The notes under the pieces: generated by a model
Seen by the model: only the letters and a program-made list of their open reading frames with translations
The model's database searches: none
What the model was told of the DNA's origin: nothing
Origin: Eucommia ulmoides
Lineage: Eukaryota > Streptophyta > Magnoliopsida > Garryales > Eucommiaceae
Reading direction: 5' to 3'
DNA: 64,000 nt
Assembly: GCA_016647705.1 (NCBI GenBank)
Contig: CM028329.1
Location: 57,491,231 to 57,555,230, forward strand
Shown here: piece after piece, positions 1-18,395 of the stretch
Layout: every line of letters starts with the position of its first letter
Numbering within the stretch: position 1 is the stretch's first letter
Translations under genes and position numbers: made by a program

Positions 1-720
1 TCTACAGATATAATACCCTAAAGAAAGAAGTAAAACAGTTTAAAAACACAGAATTAAAACCAAAAAAAATACGGAATAAAAGTTAAAAAAAAAAAAAAAC
101 TAGTACTTATCTACATGAAAATACCGATTCCTCATATGCAAGAGAAAAAAATTATTTTTTTAGTGTTCAAAGTCAATAAAAAAAATGTGTGACATGTATT
201 TTTTTCCTATTAAATTTTGTTACATTGCATATTATTAAAATAATACTGTTAATTATAGTGAAATTAAAAACAAATGAATTGATAATTTTAATGATAGAAT
301 TAGAATAAAAATTGTCTTGAAATTACAATTAAATTCGAAGGTACTATCAAATAATAAAATTCTAACATTATGAAATTACAATTGAATTCTAACATATTAC
401 CAAATAATGAAATTTTAATATCATGAAATTACAATTTTTAGAACTCTAATTTGATAGAAGAATTACAATTTCAATTTCATAGAACTCTTTTTCTTGATTG
501 AACATGGAAAAGTTACATCGAGAAATATACACGCATTGAATTGATTGTTTTTTTTTTTTGTTGGGAATGTTACCCGTTTGACTCATGACGAACTACAATT
601 TGAAAACCCAAAATCAATATATTTTTAATTTTTCAAAACCGCAGTTCCTAATCGAACCTGTTGAACAAAAACTATCGAAACCAAGGACGGTATTAGTGAT
701 ACACTTTGGACAAATTTTTC
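1..720. other. AT-rich 3' flank of GCN5 with short AATTACAATT repeats
   Basis: No gene is visible. Between about 315 and 480 the motif AATTACAATT or close variants recurs several times, often inside TGAAATTACAATT, giving a weak direct and inverted repeat cluster. The part next to 721 should contain the 3' UTR and polyadenylation region of the minus-strand gene, but I cannot place the cleavage site. Confidence 0.5.
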
Positions 721-8043
<7,323 letters not shown>

Positions 8044-8479
8044 TTCTACGAAGCTTACCTGCTCCGATTTCTATCTTTCTTGTCTGAGAATTCGACAATT
8101 GAGGTTTCAATTACATAATTGCATGTACAAAAATGGAGAAATTGACGTGAATTGGAGTTCTGAAGAAGGATTGATTAGGTTTTTCAAAGAATTAGGGTTT
8201 TGAAAATTCGATCATGAAGAGAAGACAGCATTAGGAGGGAGAAGTGTAGCTTATTTGGCAGGCACATTTACAGTTAAGCATCTATCCAAAGTCACGGATT
8301 CGAAATTGCGCAAGAGGAACAGTCATGCACCCCGGGTAAATTAATCGGCAGACGGTTGGACTAGTTATAATTGTGCAGAAAAACTACACTTTAGTTTAGG
8401 ATTTATTTTAATTTAGTCAATATTAATTTTTAGGCTTTTTCTTGCCATGGCCCCATATTTTGGGGTTCAATACGGTTAC
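8044..8479. promoter_or_regulatory. Probable 5' UTR and promoter region of GCN5
   Basis: This stretch lies directly upstream of the GCN5 start codon on the minus strand. It contains no other gene. I see no clear TATA box at a convincing distance, so the transcription start cannot be placed. Confidence 0.4.
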
Positions 8480-9114
8480 TAAGGTGGCGTTTGGTTAGTG
8501 TTTTCATTTTTCTGAACCCAACTAGAATGGGTTGAGTTGAGTTGAATTGAGTTGGGTTGAGAATTTTGGGAACAGAATTACGTTTAGTAACGACAATTTT
8601 TGTTTTGTGCTGAGAACAGAATGTGTTTGGTAACGATTTTATCCTAAAACTATTTTATTTTTTTTTGAATTTTTTTTTTTGTTTGGTGGCGGCCGGACGG
8701 CGGTGGCGGTGGCGGTGGCCGGACGGCCGGCGGCGGCAGCAGAGGTGGCCGGCGGCAGCGGAAGATCGCCGAAGGTGGCGGGAGACGGCGGTCAGTTGCT
8801 GGATGGCGGCGACCGGCGGCCGGCAATGGTCGCCGGAAGGTGGCTAGCGGCGGCAAATGGCGGCGGGTGGTGGTGGTCGGCCGGCAGATGAAGTCGGAAG
8901 TTGAAAACTTTGGGTTGAGTTTTTTAGGCACAAAAAGAAACAATTTTTTTTTTATTTCTGGTTTCTTTAGGATTTTGAGAATCAATTCCTATTTTTTGGG
9001 TTTGGGTTGGGTTGGGTTAGGTTGAGTTTTATGTTTGCCAAACGCATTCCCAAAAATCAAACCTAAAATTTTTGGGTTGGGTTTGGTTGGAAACACTAAC
9101 CAAACGAGGCCTTA
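8480..9114. mobile_element. Foldback or MITE-like element with a GGC-rich core
   Basis: The left end TAAGGTGGCGTTTGGTTAG and the right end CTAACCAAACGAGGCCTTA are near-complementary inverted repeats. Subterminal GGGTTGAGTTGAG-like and GGGTTGGG-like repeats follow inside each end. The centre (about 8684-8893) is a strongly GC-rich block of GGCGGC and CCGGCGG repeats, unlike all neighbouring DNA. The ends resemble PIF/Harbinger or Tourist-like termini (TAA followed by GG), but I could not confirm a clean 3-bp target duplication. Open frames across the core are low-complexity and not treated as genes. Confidence 0.65.
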
Positions 9115-9145
9115 GGTTTGCCCAGTAATCCATTATATATATATA

Positions 9146-9174
9146 CTAGGGCATCACCCGTGCCTGAAGGCACG
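9146..9174 (-). mobile_element. Helitron-like 3' terminus (minus strand)
   Basis: Read on the minus strand this is a perfect 16-nt hairpin CGTGCCTTCAGGCACG, a short spacer, then CCCTAG followed by T. That matches the Helitron 3' rule of a hairpin shortly before CTRR with insertion next to T. The element body would extend to higher coordinates; its 5' TC end was not found. Related ends occur at 19691-19719, 54689-54716 and 55500-55528. Confidence 0.6.
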
Positions 9175-10573
9175 AACGAAAAAAAAAATTGAAATTAAAA
9201 GAAACCAATATAAGCTCATCTATTTATACAACATTCTACACATATTTTATTAAAAATCAACAATAATAAACATTTAAATATCACTATCTAATAACCTAGA
9301 TATTTGTCTATTAAAATAATACCACAATTTGTAATTTTTTATCTTTTACTTTAATTTTTTTTTTATTTAAAATTAATTAAATTACCCTATTAATATATAA
9401 TCCAAGTACTTTGGAAATGAAATTGCAAACCAAACAACCCTTAGGACTAATATCATGTCGAGTTTAAAAAATTATATAAAGAAAAAACACTTTCTACTTT
9501 TGATGTTCACCTTTTTAATAGATGATCAAATTGATTTTGTAGCATTTTGAAAATTCTCAAATTATCTGTCTCTCAAACAGGTTATAATTCCTGAAGTGAC
9601 ACACACCACGTTTTGATCCAAAATCGAACAACGAACCAGATGGATCTTTATTCGAACTCATCCCACTTCCAATTTCAGTCATATTTCGCATAGATAAACC
9701 TCCAAGATTTGAATTTTTAGTATTACTATCAATGTTTACATTACTGTTGACATTTGATGCACTTGTATATCATTCATATTGCTTAGTTTAGATAATGAAT
9801 CAGCCATGCTCCATATCGAATAAACACTTCTAGTTTGGGCAATGAATCAACCATGCTATCTATCGAATAAGCACCATTAAAAAAATTAAAAATATTGACA
9901 TAATTTACTTTGTTTATACGACACATTCCAATATTTGAAAGTTATTCAAATATTGAAGACGATCAATAATTAATGTAAAAAAAAATTTGGACATAACTCC
10001 CTCTATTTATCTGACATTCGAAATTATCAACTCCTGTTTTATAACACAACACTGACAAACAACCAATATCAATCAAGTACGAAAACAACGAACACAATCA
10101 TATCATACAACAATAAGACCATAATCTACAATATGAAATTTAAAAATACGACGAATAATAACTATGTATATACATTATAAATTTAGTAATATAAGTCCAC
10201 CACCCAGGACACTGGAGCCCACCACCTAGGGCTACTGGAACTTACCTTAATTATACTATGTCAAGTCATAGATTTCTCCATTTGTCTTCAATATTTGAAG
10301 TGGCACATATTTGAATATCGTCTAGTAAAAATCAAACATAATAATTATCAACTGGACAAATAAATTATAATCATATTTAAGACAAACAAACAAATAAATA
10401 AGTCAACTCATGGTTAGAAATCTATAAACGATTACTTTCCAAAACCCATATATTTTCGTTCCAAAACGGAAACCCAATTTTTTTTTGGTTTTCGTATAAC
10501 CTTTTATATTCCCAAAATGAAATTCACAGCTGTTTAGTGGCATTTGTTTAGTGTTTCTCTTCCTGGATTTCAG
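9175..10573. other. AT-rich intergenic DNA, no gene recognised
   Basis: This may be the interior of the Helitron-like element that ends at 9146. I see no conserved reading frame and no RNA gene. Confidence 0.4.
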
Positions 10574-10735
10574 CTTTTGTTCCCCAAAAAACATGAAACA
10601 AAAAACAGAAACAGAAACAGAAACAAAAAATAGAAACAGAAACAAAAAACAGAAACAGAAACGGAAACAAAAATAGAAACAGAAACAAAAAACAAAAAAC
10701 AAAAACAGAAACCCATTTATTTCCTGTTTCCATTG
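10574..10735. repeat. CAGAAA / CAAAAA microsatellite
   Basis: Imperfect hexamer-type repeats of ACAGAA and ACAAAA run through about 160 bp. The low-complexity reading frames rich in Phe, Cys and Leu that cross it on the minus strand are an artefact of the repeat. Confidence 0.85.
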
Positions 10736-12146
10736 CGGGGAAAAAAATTGAGAACAAAAAACTTGTAAGGAGAAAGCAATCAATATACATAGAAATTGAC
10801 GCAAAAATATACGTGGCCATGTTAAACCGTTATTAACATTCAAGTTTCAAGAATTAGATTTAGAGCAGTGGCTCTAAGTCTAATTTTTTTTATCTATGAT
10901 TTTTAAGAACACCAAACATAGTAAATAGGAAACAGTAACAAAACACGGGTACCGAAAATCGGGAACAGATCAGGCTAATTAGAATTCTCATAAACAGATT
11001 AGGCAAGGTAAATAGAGAAATATGTGAATAAAAGAACAACTCAACAGACTGTGTTTCACAGATAATTCAGAACAACTCACCAGATTCAAGATTTGAGAAA
11101 ACCCACACCATTCCAGTAGTCATTCAATGCTCGAAAAAAGTCAGAGTTGTATATCAAGCAACATTACAGTAGTCAACTATCATAAATCTGAAAATGAGCA
11201 AACCAAATTCAAGAGAGCAGTGGACACAAAAGTGAGGCGGTTGTGAATGTGGCTATAGATATATGAACGAAAAATAAACTCAGAAGTGTAAAAATTGACA
11301 TAGAGACATCAAATCTTCCGGTTCAAGTAAGAATCAATATAAAACTAAGTTGAAGCATTCACATTACAAAAATCTCAAACTAATTTTGAGTACTCACCGT
11401 TGGGCAGCTACAATGAATTATCTAAACAACTTCATACTTCTCCTGTTCAAGGGAAGAAGATCTTGTCAAAATCCTTCCACCAATAAATCTTTCTCCTCAA
11501 TTTAAAGATGCAAAAATCAAACCACTTGCAGATAATCCCAAAAATCATGTTTATATAGATAAGAAAAATCATTAAGCTGGGGTATTCAAAGAAGAACATT
11601 TACATAAGATATAAACTTAATATTGCGGTTAATAGTTAATGAACTACTTAAGACTACACGCAATGAGAAAAACAAACGGTGGACTTGTTGGACAAATGAA
11701 CTACATATGAAGAAAAAAATGCCACCTCTGATTCATGCTAACATGTGCATAGTGGGTATTGTGCGAGATAACTTATCAAATTCAGAAGCAAATAGCATCA
11801 AACCAGTAAGAAGCAAAGAATTCAGAAAACACAATTGAGCAATTTGCAGTTCAGCTATAAAGAAATAAAATGAAGCTAAGGCTCATAGAAAAAATTTAGC
11901 TAGGCCAATCCAAGGTATCAATTAAAATTTTGCTTTGATTGATCAAAACTCACTCACCATAGCAACCTCAAAGCCTCCACCGCGAGCTTCTCCATATTTA
12001 GATCTCGTTTGTTTGGGTTTTGAAAAAGAACGGAAGCATAAATATGAGACAACTTCGTTTTGTATCCCTGTTTTATGTAGGAAAAAACATAATTGAAAAA
12101 AAACACAAAGAAACAGAATTAAAAATAGAACCAAAAGGGCAAAAAG
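10736..12146. other. Intergenic DNA, no gene recognised
   Basis: The only notable item is GGCCATGTTAAACCGTTATT at 10814-10833, a 20-base exact match to GCN5 intron 3 at 5466-5485. No coding region is supported. Confidence 0.4.
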
Positions 12147-12258
12147 AAAAACATTCAAGCAAATCTATCACAACATTCGAGTATGTTTTTTTGTCAAAAA
12201 TGGTTTCGCATTGATTTTAGGTGGTGTTGCGGTGCTTGGTTGCACGGATTTAGAATTG
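12147..12258 (+). repeat. Direct duplication, copy 1 (about 112 bp)
   Basis: The stretch from AAAACATTCAAGCAAATC to GGATTTAGAATTG is repeated nearly identically at 12911-13021, with a handful of substitutions and small indels. The copies are 0.76 kb apart and in the same orientation. Their origin is unknown. Confidence 0.85.
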
Positions 12259-12910
12259 GAGAAGTGTATACATACCTTTATAGCATGGGATGAATATCAT
12301 GCCCATTGGAGATATTCTGCAAGGATTCAATGTTGAAATGATTAGCTTCTATTTGATGCGCTTCTTTTTCTTCTTTACTTGGAATATACACCAAAAAGAT
12401 TGAAAACCTTACATGCAGCAAATTAGGTGGTGTTTCAGTTCCCAGATTTCTACAGAAATAGCAATTGAGGAACAATTATGTTCCCAAAATATTATTCTGA
12501 AAAACTATAAACTGAATAGATATAGATTTTTGTGTTCTCATAAAATTCTTGATGAATACAAAAACATTTCAATGGTAGAGGAATGGCCGATAATCTCGCT
12601 ACGTCCAAAAGGTGACTAACTTATTTGAGAGAAAAATCAATAAAAACCATAATGAGTTAAATTCAACACCCAAAATCGATCAAATTCAACTAAAATAAGG
12701 GGGGGAGGGGGGAAGAAAAAAAAAAAAAAGATCAAAATTTAACCAAACAGTACCTAATTACCGTTGTTTAAGGCATCAACGAAGAGACAATTTGGCAAGC
12801 GTTAGCACCAATACCTTAACCCCACTGGCTATGTCTTTGGTTGAGGCAAAGATCTATTTTGAGCCGATTTTTGTTCTAAATTTTTAAGCTGCAAATCACT
12901 TTAATTCGAT
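12259..12910. other. Spacer between the 112-bp duplicates, no gene recognised
   Basis: AT-rich DNA with a G-rich run followed by an A-rich run near 12700-12730. No coding region is supported. Confidence 0.4.
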
Positions 12911-13021
12911 AAAAACATTCAAGCAAATCTATCACAACATTCGAGTATGTTTTTTTGTCAAAATTGGTTCCACATTGATTTTAGGTGGTGTCGCGTGTTT
13001 GGTTGCACGGATTTAGAATTG
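12911..13021 (+). repeat. Direct duplication, copy 2
   Basis: Second copy of the repeat at 12147-12258. Similarity stops at AGAATTG, after which the two copies diverge completely. Confidence 0.85.
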
Positions 13022-13862
13022 AAATTAAAAATCAACATGTATAAAAGCAAATCTATCGAGCGATTCTATTTTCTGTCTCTTGAATGTTCATTCATATATT
13101 TTTCATTGGAATTTCAACAAAACAATATCATTACATCTATTTACCTCTTTAAACTATTTTTTGGTAAACAACAGTAAAGATATTTAATGGGATACAAAAC
13201 AGTAAAGGTATTCAAGGGGAAGGATGAATAACAGTAAAGGTAATTGTGTTCATTGTTCAAATGTAAACCAATTAGTAACTAATACCTGGAGAAATTTCAC
13301 ATGATTAGGGAAACACCATACAATTTTGCACCAAAAACAGAAACAGAAAACTCAGAAACAATAAAATTCGGGAGAATTGCGATTTTTTCCAGCAAAATTG
13401 AGCATGAATTTTAGAGTGAACAAATTAGGGAATGGAAACAGAATGGAGACTGACCTGAGTTTGGTTCAACGAAGGGATTGTGCTTTGATGCTGATTGTTG
13501 CGAATAAGCTGTGCTTCGGTGATGATGGCGATGGAAAGACGATGGGATCGATCAAGTCCTTGAGTAATTGAAAGGAATAAAAATTAGAAATCGTAAATCA
13601 GAAAATCAAAAAAATAAAAATTCTGGGACAAATACTTACCGTGAAGGCCGAAGGGACTGAGTTTGGTTCGATGAAGGGGCAGTGCTTCGATGGTGATTGT
13701 TCAATCAAGAGACGATGGAGAGGGATGGCGTGGTGATGGCGATGGTTGGCGGTACGGCAGCTGTTATTCTGGCGATGAGAGAGCAACCCTAATTTGGAGA
13801 GGGCACAACGGTAGAGAGAGAGCAATCGGATCAGACCACCGGCGGCCATCGCCATCTAGATC
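13022..13862. other. Intergenic DNA with a degenerate duplicated segment
   Basis: A phrase beginning GAGTTTGGTTC and continuing with a GAAGGG-like run, GTGCTTYGATG and then GACGATGG occurs near 13458-13545 and again near 13668-13720, so this block contains an old imperfect duplication. It is more GC-rich than its surroundings, but I recognise no protein. Confidence 0.4.
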
Positions 13863-14150
13863 CGGCCAAGTCGACGGCAACGCTACTGCGACAGATCGGA
13901 GCGACGATGGCGATGGCGAAGGAGCTCTGTGAAGACGGCCGGCCAAGTCGACGGCAACGCTACTGCGACAGATCGGGGCGACGATGGCGATGGTGATGGC
14001 GAAGGAGCTCTGCAATTATAGAGGGGAGGGTATGAATTCGGTGGAGAAGAAGACGAATCCGTGGAGGCGAAGGAGCTCTGCAATTATGGAGGGGAGGGTA
14101 TGAATTCGGCGGAGAAGAAGACGAATCCGTGGAGTGGTCAAGTCTCGATG
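13863..14150 (+). repeat. GC-rich tandem repeats with two overlapping units
   Basis: The first unit, beginning GTCGACGGCAACGCTACTGC, occurs at about 13870-13930 and 13947-14011. A second unit, from GAAGGAGCTCTGCAATTAT to GACGAATCCGTGGA, occurs at about 14000-14066 and 14069-14133. Reading frames that cross this block are repetitive and are not credible genes. Confidence 0.8.
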
Positions 14151-14188
14151 CAAGCACTGTTGATGATGGAAGCAAGGACACTATTTAT

Positions 14189-14472
14189 GATAGTAAGTGT
14201 TAAAAAGTAAAATTGATGGTAAGTGTTGTATTATATAGATATGTTGTGTATAGATGTTGTATATATCAAAAGACATCCAACGGTTACGATTATCCAGAGA
14301 CATCGGACGGCTGTGAATGTAAATGAGCTGATAGTAAGTGTTAAAAAGTAAAATTGATGGTAAGTGTTGTATTATATAGATATGTTGTGTATAGATGTTG
14401 TATATATCAAAAGACATCCAACGGTTACGATTATCCAGAGACATCGGACGGCTGTGAATGTAAATGAGCTGA
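14189..14472 (+). repeat. Tandem duplication, two 141-bp copies
   Basis: The block from TAGTAAGTGTTAAAAAGT to GTAAATGAGCTG occurs twice head to tail with an exact period of 141 bp and no difference that I can see. Such identity implies a recent event, or an assembly or polymerase slippage artefact. Confidence 0.9.
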
Positions 14473-14959
14473 TTTATTATATATATATATATATTTTACA
14501 ACAGGTCCAAATTGCTCCTTCCAAATAAACGTTCGTGTCTTCTTATTGATTTTTAATAGTAGTCGATTGCCGGAATTAAATATCATGATATTGAACAGTT
14601 TTATATTATTGATCGATTTTGCTTTTGATATTGAATCAATTTCTTGCCTTTTTTTTTTTTTTGTTGTTGTTGTGAGAGTTACAGAGGATGAAAACATTGA
14701 AAAATAGTATTTTTTTTTTTGTCCAAAATAAATTTTGTGGCTTTGTTATAAAAAGGTCCGAAGTTTTCGGCTAAATTTTTTAAATAGTGGATTGTTGAAT
14801 GAAGTCCTATTTTTTTTAATAATATTTATTTTAACTACTTTACTTTTGTCAATAATCTATAAAATAAAGGGAAATGCGTCTCAAAACACAAAAAAAAAAT
14901 ATCAATTACTTCCATCACTTTTTTTTTTTCCACCAATAAGTTCTTTTGTCTCTTTTTGA
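14473..14959. other. AT-rich intergenic DNA
   Basis: Several T runs and an AT dinucleotide stretch; no gene or structured repeat recognised. Confidence 0.4.
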
Positions 14960-15400
14960 CCAAAATATCCCTCACATGATGTTGAATGTAACATCAAAAT
15001 TATTAATTTTTTTTTTTTACTAAAATACTCCTCATGTAGATATTAAATGTAACATTCAACACCCGTGGGTGTTGAATGTAACATCAATTTTTTTTTTTTT
15101 TTTTTTTTATGATGTTATTTTTTTCTGACCAAAATACTCCTCATGTGGATGTTGAATGTAACATCAACTGTTCTGTTTTTTTTTTGTTTTTTTTTTATGA
15201 TGTCATTTTTTTTTACCAAAATACTCCTCATGTGGATGTTGAATGTAACATTCAACACTTGTGGATGTTGAATGTAACATCCATTATTCTTTTATTTTTG
15301 TATGCAGAGTAAAATACATATGATATTACATTGAACACCTATGGATGTTACATTCAACACCTGTAAATGTTGAATATAATATTAATTATTCTTTTATTTT
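14960..15400. repeat. Imperfect satellite-like array of GTTGAATGTAACAT
   Basis: The phrase GATGTTGAATGTAACATC and its partial inverse ACATTCAACACC recur about eight to ten times, separated by long T runs and by ACCAAAATACTCCTCATGTGG. The combination of direct and inverse copies makes ATTCAAC hairpins possible. No coding region. Confidence 0.75.
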
Positions 15401-16029
15401 ACGTTATGTTTAGTAACGATTTTATCCTAAAATCAAGATTTTTTTTTTTTTTTTTTTGGAAAATATAAAAGTGACAAAAAGTTATAAAGTTTGGGGTGAA
15501 AACTGTAATTTACGGCGGCGGGGGCGGCGGCTGCTGACAGCGGTGGTGTACTAATTTGACGACCTTCCTTCTCAGTGTGAAACTCACGGGAGAGCATTTC
15601 GGTAAACTCAATTCTTACCATTTTTGAAAATGGAACTAATTGGTGCAAGAAAAAGTATTGATGAGACTAATTGGTGCCAGAAAAAGGTGTTAATAGGACT
15701 AATCGGTACAAAGAAAAGTCGATGGGAGTAGATGGTAAATAATTTCTATTTTTGAGATTAATAGGTAATTTTCCCTAAAATAATATAGAATTGATTTTTT
15801 AAAAATATTTTTCCATTAAAGTTAGGATTTATTTGAGACAAATAAATTGGTGAGGTTGGATTATATAAGTTTTTGAAAAAAAAAAAAATCACCTACAATT
15901 TTTACACCTCCACATTTAAGATGGTAAAATTATATTTATACTATTTAATTTTATATTTCAAATTAATTGGTCAATTTTTAATTTATAAAACTTTTGTAAT
16001 GCTAAAAAAATAAATGGAAACAATGGCAA
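15401..16029. other. Intergenic DNA
   Basis: It starts with GTTTAGTAACGATTTTATCCTAAAA, close to a segment inside the MITE-like element near 8625-8650. A short GC-rich patch near 15510 gives a spurious Ala-rich frame. No gene recognised. Confidence 0.4.
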
Positions 16030-16620
16030 AAATTATGAGTAATTTAGTTAAGTTTAATATTTTTCTAATTCTTTAATTTTAATATCTTAAAATTATAATT
16101 TTAATTTTCAATCATAGTTGAGATTTAAATGAAATTAAATTCAATTTAACAAATAAGGGAAAACATTTTAAACATGAAGATAAATGATGCGAAAATCCCC
16201 CGTGTTTTAAATTGTTTTAATCAAGCAAAATTAAAAATGTTATTAACAATTTTGGACGAAAAGTATATATTTTTATCATTTCATTATTTCAACCAAATAT
16301 GTGTTTTTTTACCAACAATTCAAATTTCTCTCATTCTTGAGACGAATCGTTGCTATGGAAAGGTTAAGGAAAAATGTCTTAACTTTAGTAAAGTGATGAA
16401 ATGACCAAATCTTATTATTACAAAATCACGTGTTAAGCACAACTCATTTTTCATATAAAATCATTAACAACGTTTTAAATTATACAAAATTGAAACAAAT
16501 GTGAAATTTGAGTCGACCAAATTAATGAGTTGTGCTCAACACTCGTCCTTCTAATGAGTATATTTTTGTCATTTCATTAGTGCACTATACCTAAGACGTT
16601 TTTCCCTAAACGGTGATACT
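16030..16620. repeat. 3' flank of ELC copy 1, shared with the flank of copy 2
   Basis: From GGCAAAAATTATGAGTAATTT onward this region closely matches 60797-61030 and parts of 61080-62700. It marks the segmental duplication that carries both ELC genes. Here the block containing GACGAATCGTTGCTATGGAA occurs only once; beside copy 2 it is amplified. Confidence 0.85.
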
Positions 16621-16623
16621 CAC

Positions 16624-18316
16624 TCACGATGTAATTTTTGAACTTGTCAAATTCAACAACCTACACTTGTAAAAGAACTGCTCTCTAGCCCAACGTCTCA
16701 TTTGCCTTATATACACCTCCAAATTCACAACCCCTTCTTCTAGAGCCTTATCCAACGCATACATCAAATCCTCCAACGCCATGTCCGCAGCTTCCAAATC
16801 AATCACCATTATTGATTCTTCATCTGCACCTTCAAATGCTTCAATTCCCACTACGTGATTCTTATGCCCATGAACGCTCAGCCAATTCAACAGCACGTCG
16901 GCTCGATCATCGAGTTGCTTCACTCTCTGCTTCAGGTTCCATTTCTCGTGCTCTAGTCCGATAATGGCGCTCTTCGCGATGTCGGCCCGTTTGTTCATTT
17001 CGGATTGCAGGCCGGATATTTGATCTATTTCCTCATTGAGTTGGGCGGTTATGGCCGTCGTGTCGTCGTGGAGGCAGCACACCAGCCGGTCGATTGCTTT
17101 GAATTTGTGATGCAACTGCAGATTTTATCAAAAAGAAAATGAGAGAAAAAAAGAACAATGAGGGAATCAGACCAATTTATTTGCGTGATTAATTCTTTAA
17201 CTTATTTTGACTTACTAAAACCATCCGTTAAATCGCAAGTTTTGACCCACCATGTTAGGAAATTTTATTCCCTAATCTAATTTTGAGCTCATAAACAATT
17301 ATATTTGCTATTTAAGTTTAATGGGTTAAAATTAAATGATCTAATTAATTTGAGTAAGCTCATAAACAACTCAAAAGAATGTGGGTTTAAATGAGTAGAT
17401 ACCGAAAATTGTTGGAGTGATTAGGGGATTATAGGAACCCTAATCACACCATATAAATAGATAATGTTAGGGTTATAATTTCCAATAATACCAAATCGTC
17501 TTGACGGCTTACTTCTCCCTTTCTGAAAGTGAATCGCGAATTCCATTGAGGTACTCCAAAAATTTAGTTGAAGAACACCACGTACTCGCGAGATCCGTGT
17601 TTTTCTCGTGATCGATTGTCAGAGGATTCCGCATCAGAAGTCAATTAATCATAATGGATCCAGGTACGTAATTTAAGTGTACATTAGAACCTTTAGTGAT
17701 TTGACAAGTTGATTAAGGTGTTATAAATTTAGATTTATAGAGAATAAAATGCCACCATACCATCCATGATTAATTCATAAAAATAAAATAAAAAGAAAAA
17801 AGAAAAAAAAGAAAATTGACTTACCAATTTGGAAACCAGAGGTGTTTGGGGGAGGCTGGAAGATGAGAAATCGTGGAGAGGGTGGTGGTGGGAGAAGATT
17901 TTGATGAGGTTATGGGCGAGGCCGGTGAGGTCGGATTGTGGGTATACCCAGTTTTGGAGGTAGACAATGGCGACAGCGCCTGAACTGTCGACGAACGGAT
18001 GATCACGGCGAATCTGGTGACCGGAATCCCTCGGCGAGACGTAGACGATCGGCGGGTTGTGAGGGTAATTCTCGGGGATCCAAATGGTGAGTGGAACGGA
18101 AGGTGCGGAGTTGGATACGCGAAGATCTCCAGCGGCGTTCAGAAGTTCGACGGTGGTTCCGTCGTTGTGAGTGTAGGAAGCTATTGAAATACTTAGAGAG
18201 GGGAAGTCTACGATGAGAGCGATGAGGTGGTCTCGTATCAGCCGTTTTTGATCTGGGTCGGCGTAAGTTAACGGGAAGGGGCTTGTGCAGGAGAGTGCAG
18301 TGTCGATGAACGCCAT
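16624..18316 (-). CDS. ELC: ELC / TSG101 (VPS23)-like ESCRT-I subunit, copy 1, complete
   Basis: ELC-family proteins are the plant TSG101/VPS23 subunits of ESCRT-I, which bind ubiquitinated cargo at endosomes. Exon 1 is 18316-17825 and exon 2 is 17115-16624, joined across a 709-bp GT-AG intron; together they code 327 residues and a TGA. Residues about 10-155 form a UEV domain, with PENYPHNPPIVYVSP and SGAVAIVYLQNWVYP blocks and no ubiquitin-conjugating Cys. Residues about 170-240 look coiled-coil. Residues about 260-320 match the steadiness box, ending YIRQMRRWAREQFFYKC. The protein is shorter than Arabidopsis ELC (398 residues) because the Pro-rich linker after the UEV domain is nearly absent. 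The ATG at 18316 is the first in frame before conserved sequence. A GA-rich microsatellite lies just upstream. A paralogue is at 62888-64000. It could be named ELC-like rather than ELC proper. Confidence 0.93.
17253..17757. mobile_element. Insertion in the ELC copy 1 intron, possible solo LTR
   Basis: The intron is 709 bp here but 298 bp in copy 2. The extra DNA begins TGTTAGGAAATTTTATTCCC at 17253 and is bounded by CACCA at 17248-17252 and 17753-17757. It contains ATATAAATAG near 17451 and ATGGATCCAGG near 17654. LTR identity is inferred from the TG start, the TATA-like motif and the 5-bp direct repeat. The right end does not finish in CA, so the exact limits are uncertain. Confidence 0.5.
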
Positions 18317-18336
18317 TGTTAGAGATATAGCTTTCT

Positions 18337-18362
18337 CTCTCCTCTCTCTCTCTCTCTCTATA
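18337..18362. repeat. (CT)n microsatellite upstream of ELC copy 1
   Basis: A run of CT dinucleotides, GA on the gene strand, lies 20-45 bp upstream of the start codon, probably in the 5' UTR. GA-rich leaders are common in plant genes. Confidence 0.75.
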
Positions 18363-18395
18363 TATATTATTCATGAATTTGATCGATATATATAT

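Noticed and set aside
8623..9025. Gly/Ala/Arg-rich frames on both strands
   Set aside because: Low-complexity translation of GGC repeats in the MITE-like core; no conserved protein and open in several frames at once.
10403..10843. Phe/Cys-rich membrane-like protein
   Set aside because: Translation of a CAGAAA/CAAAAA microsatellite; overlapping frames give the same pattern.
13598..14181. Overlapping Ser/Pro-rich frames suggesting a gene
   Set aside because: They come from GC-rich tandem repeats, with no start context, splice evidence or recognised domain.
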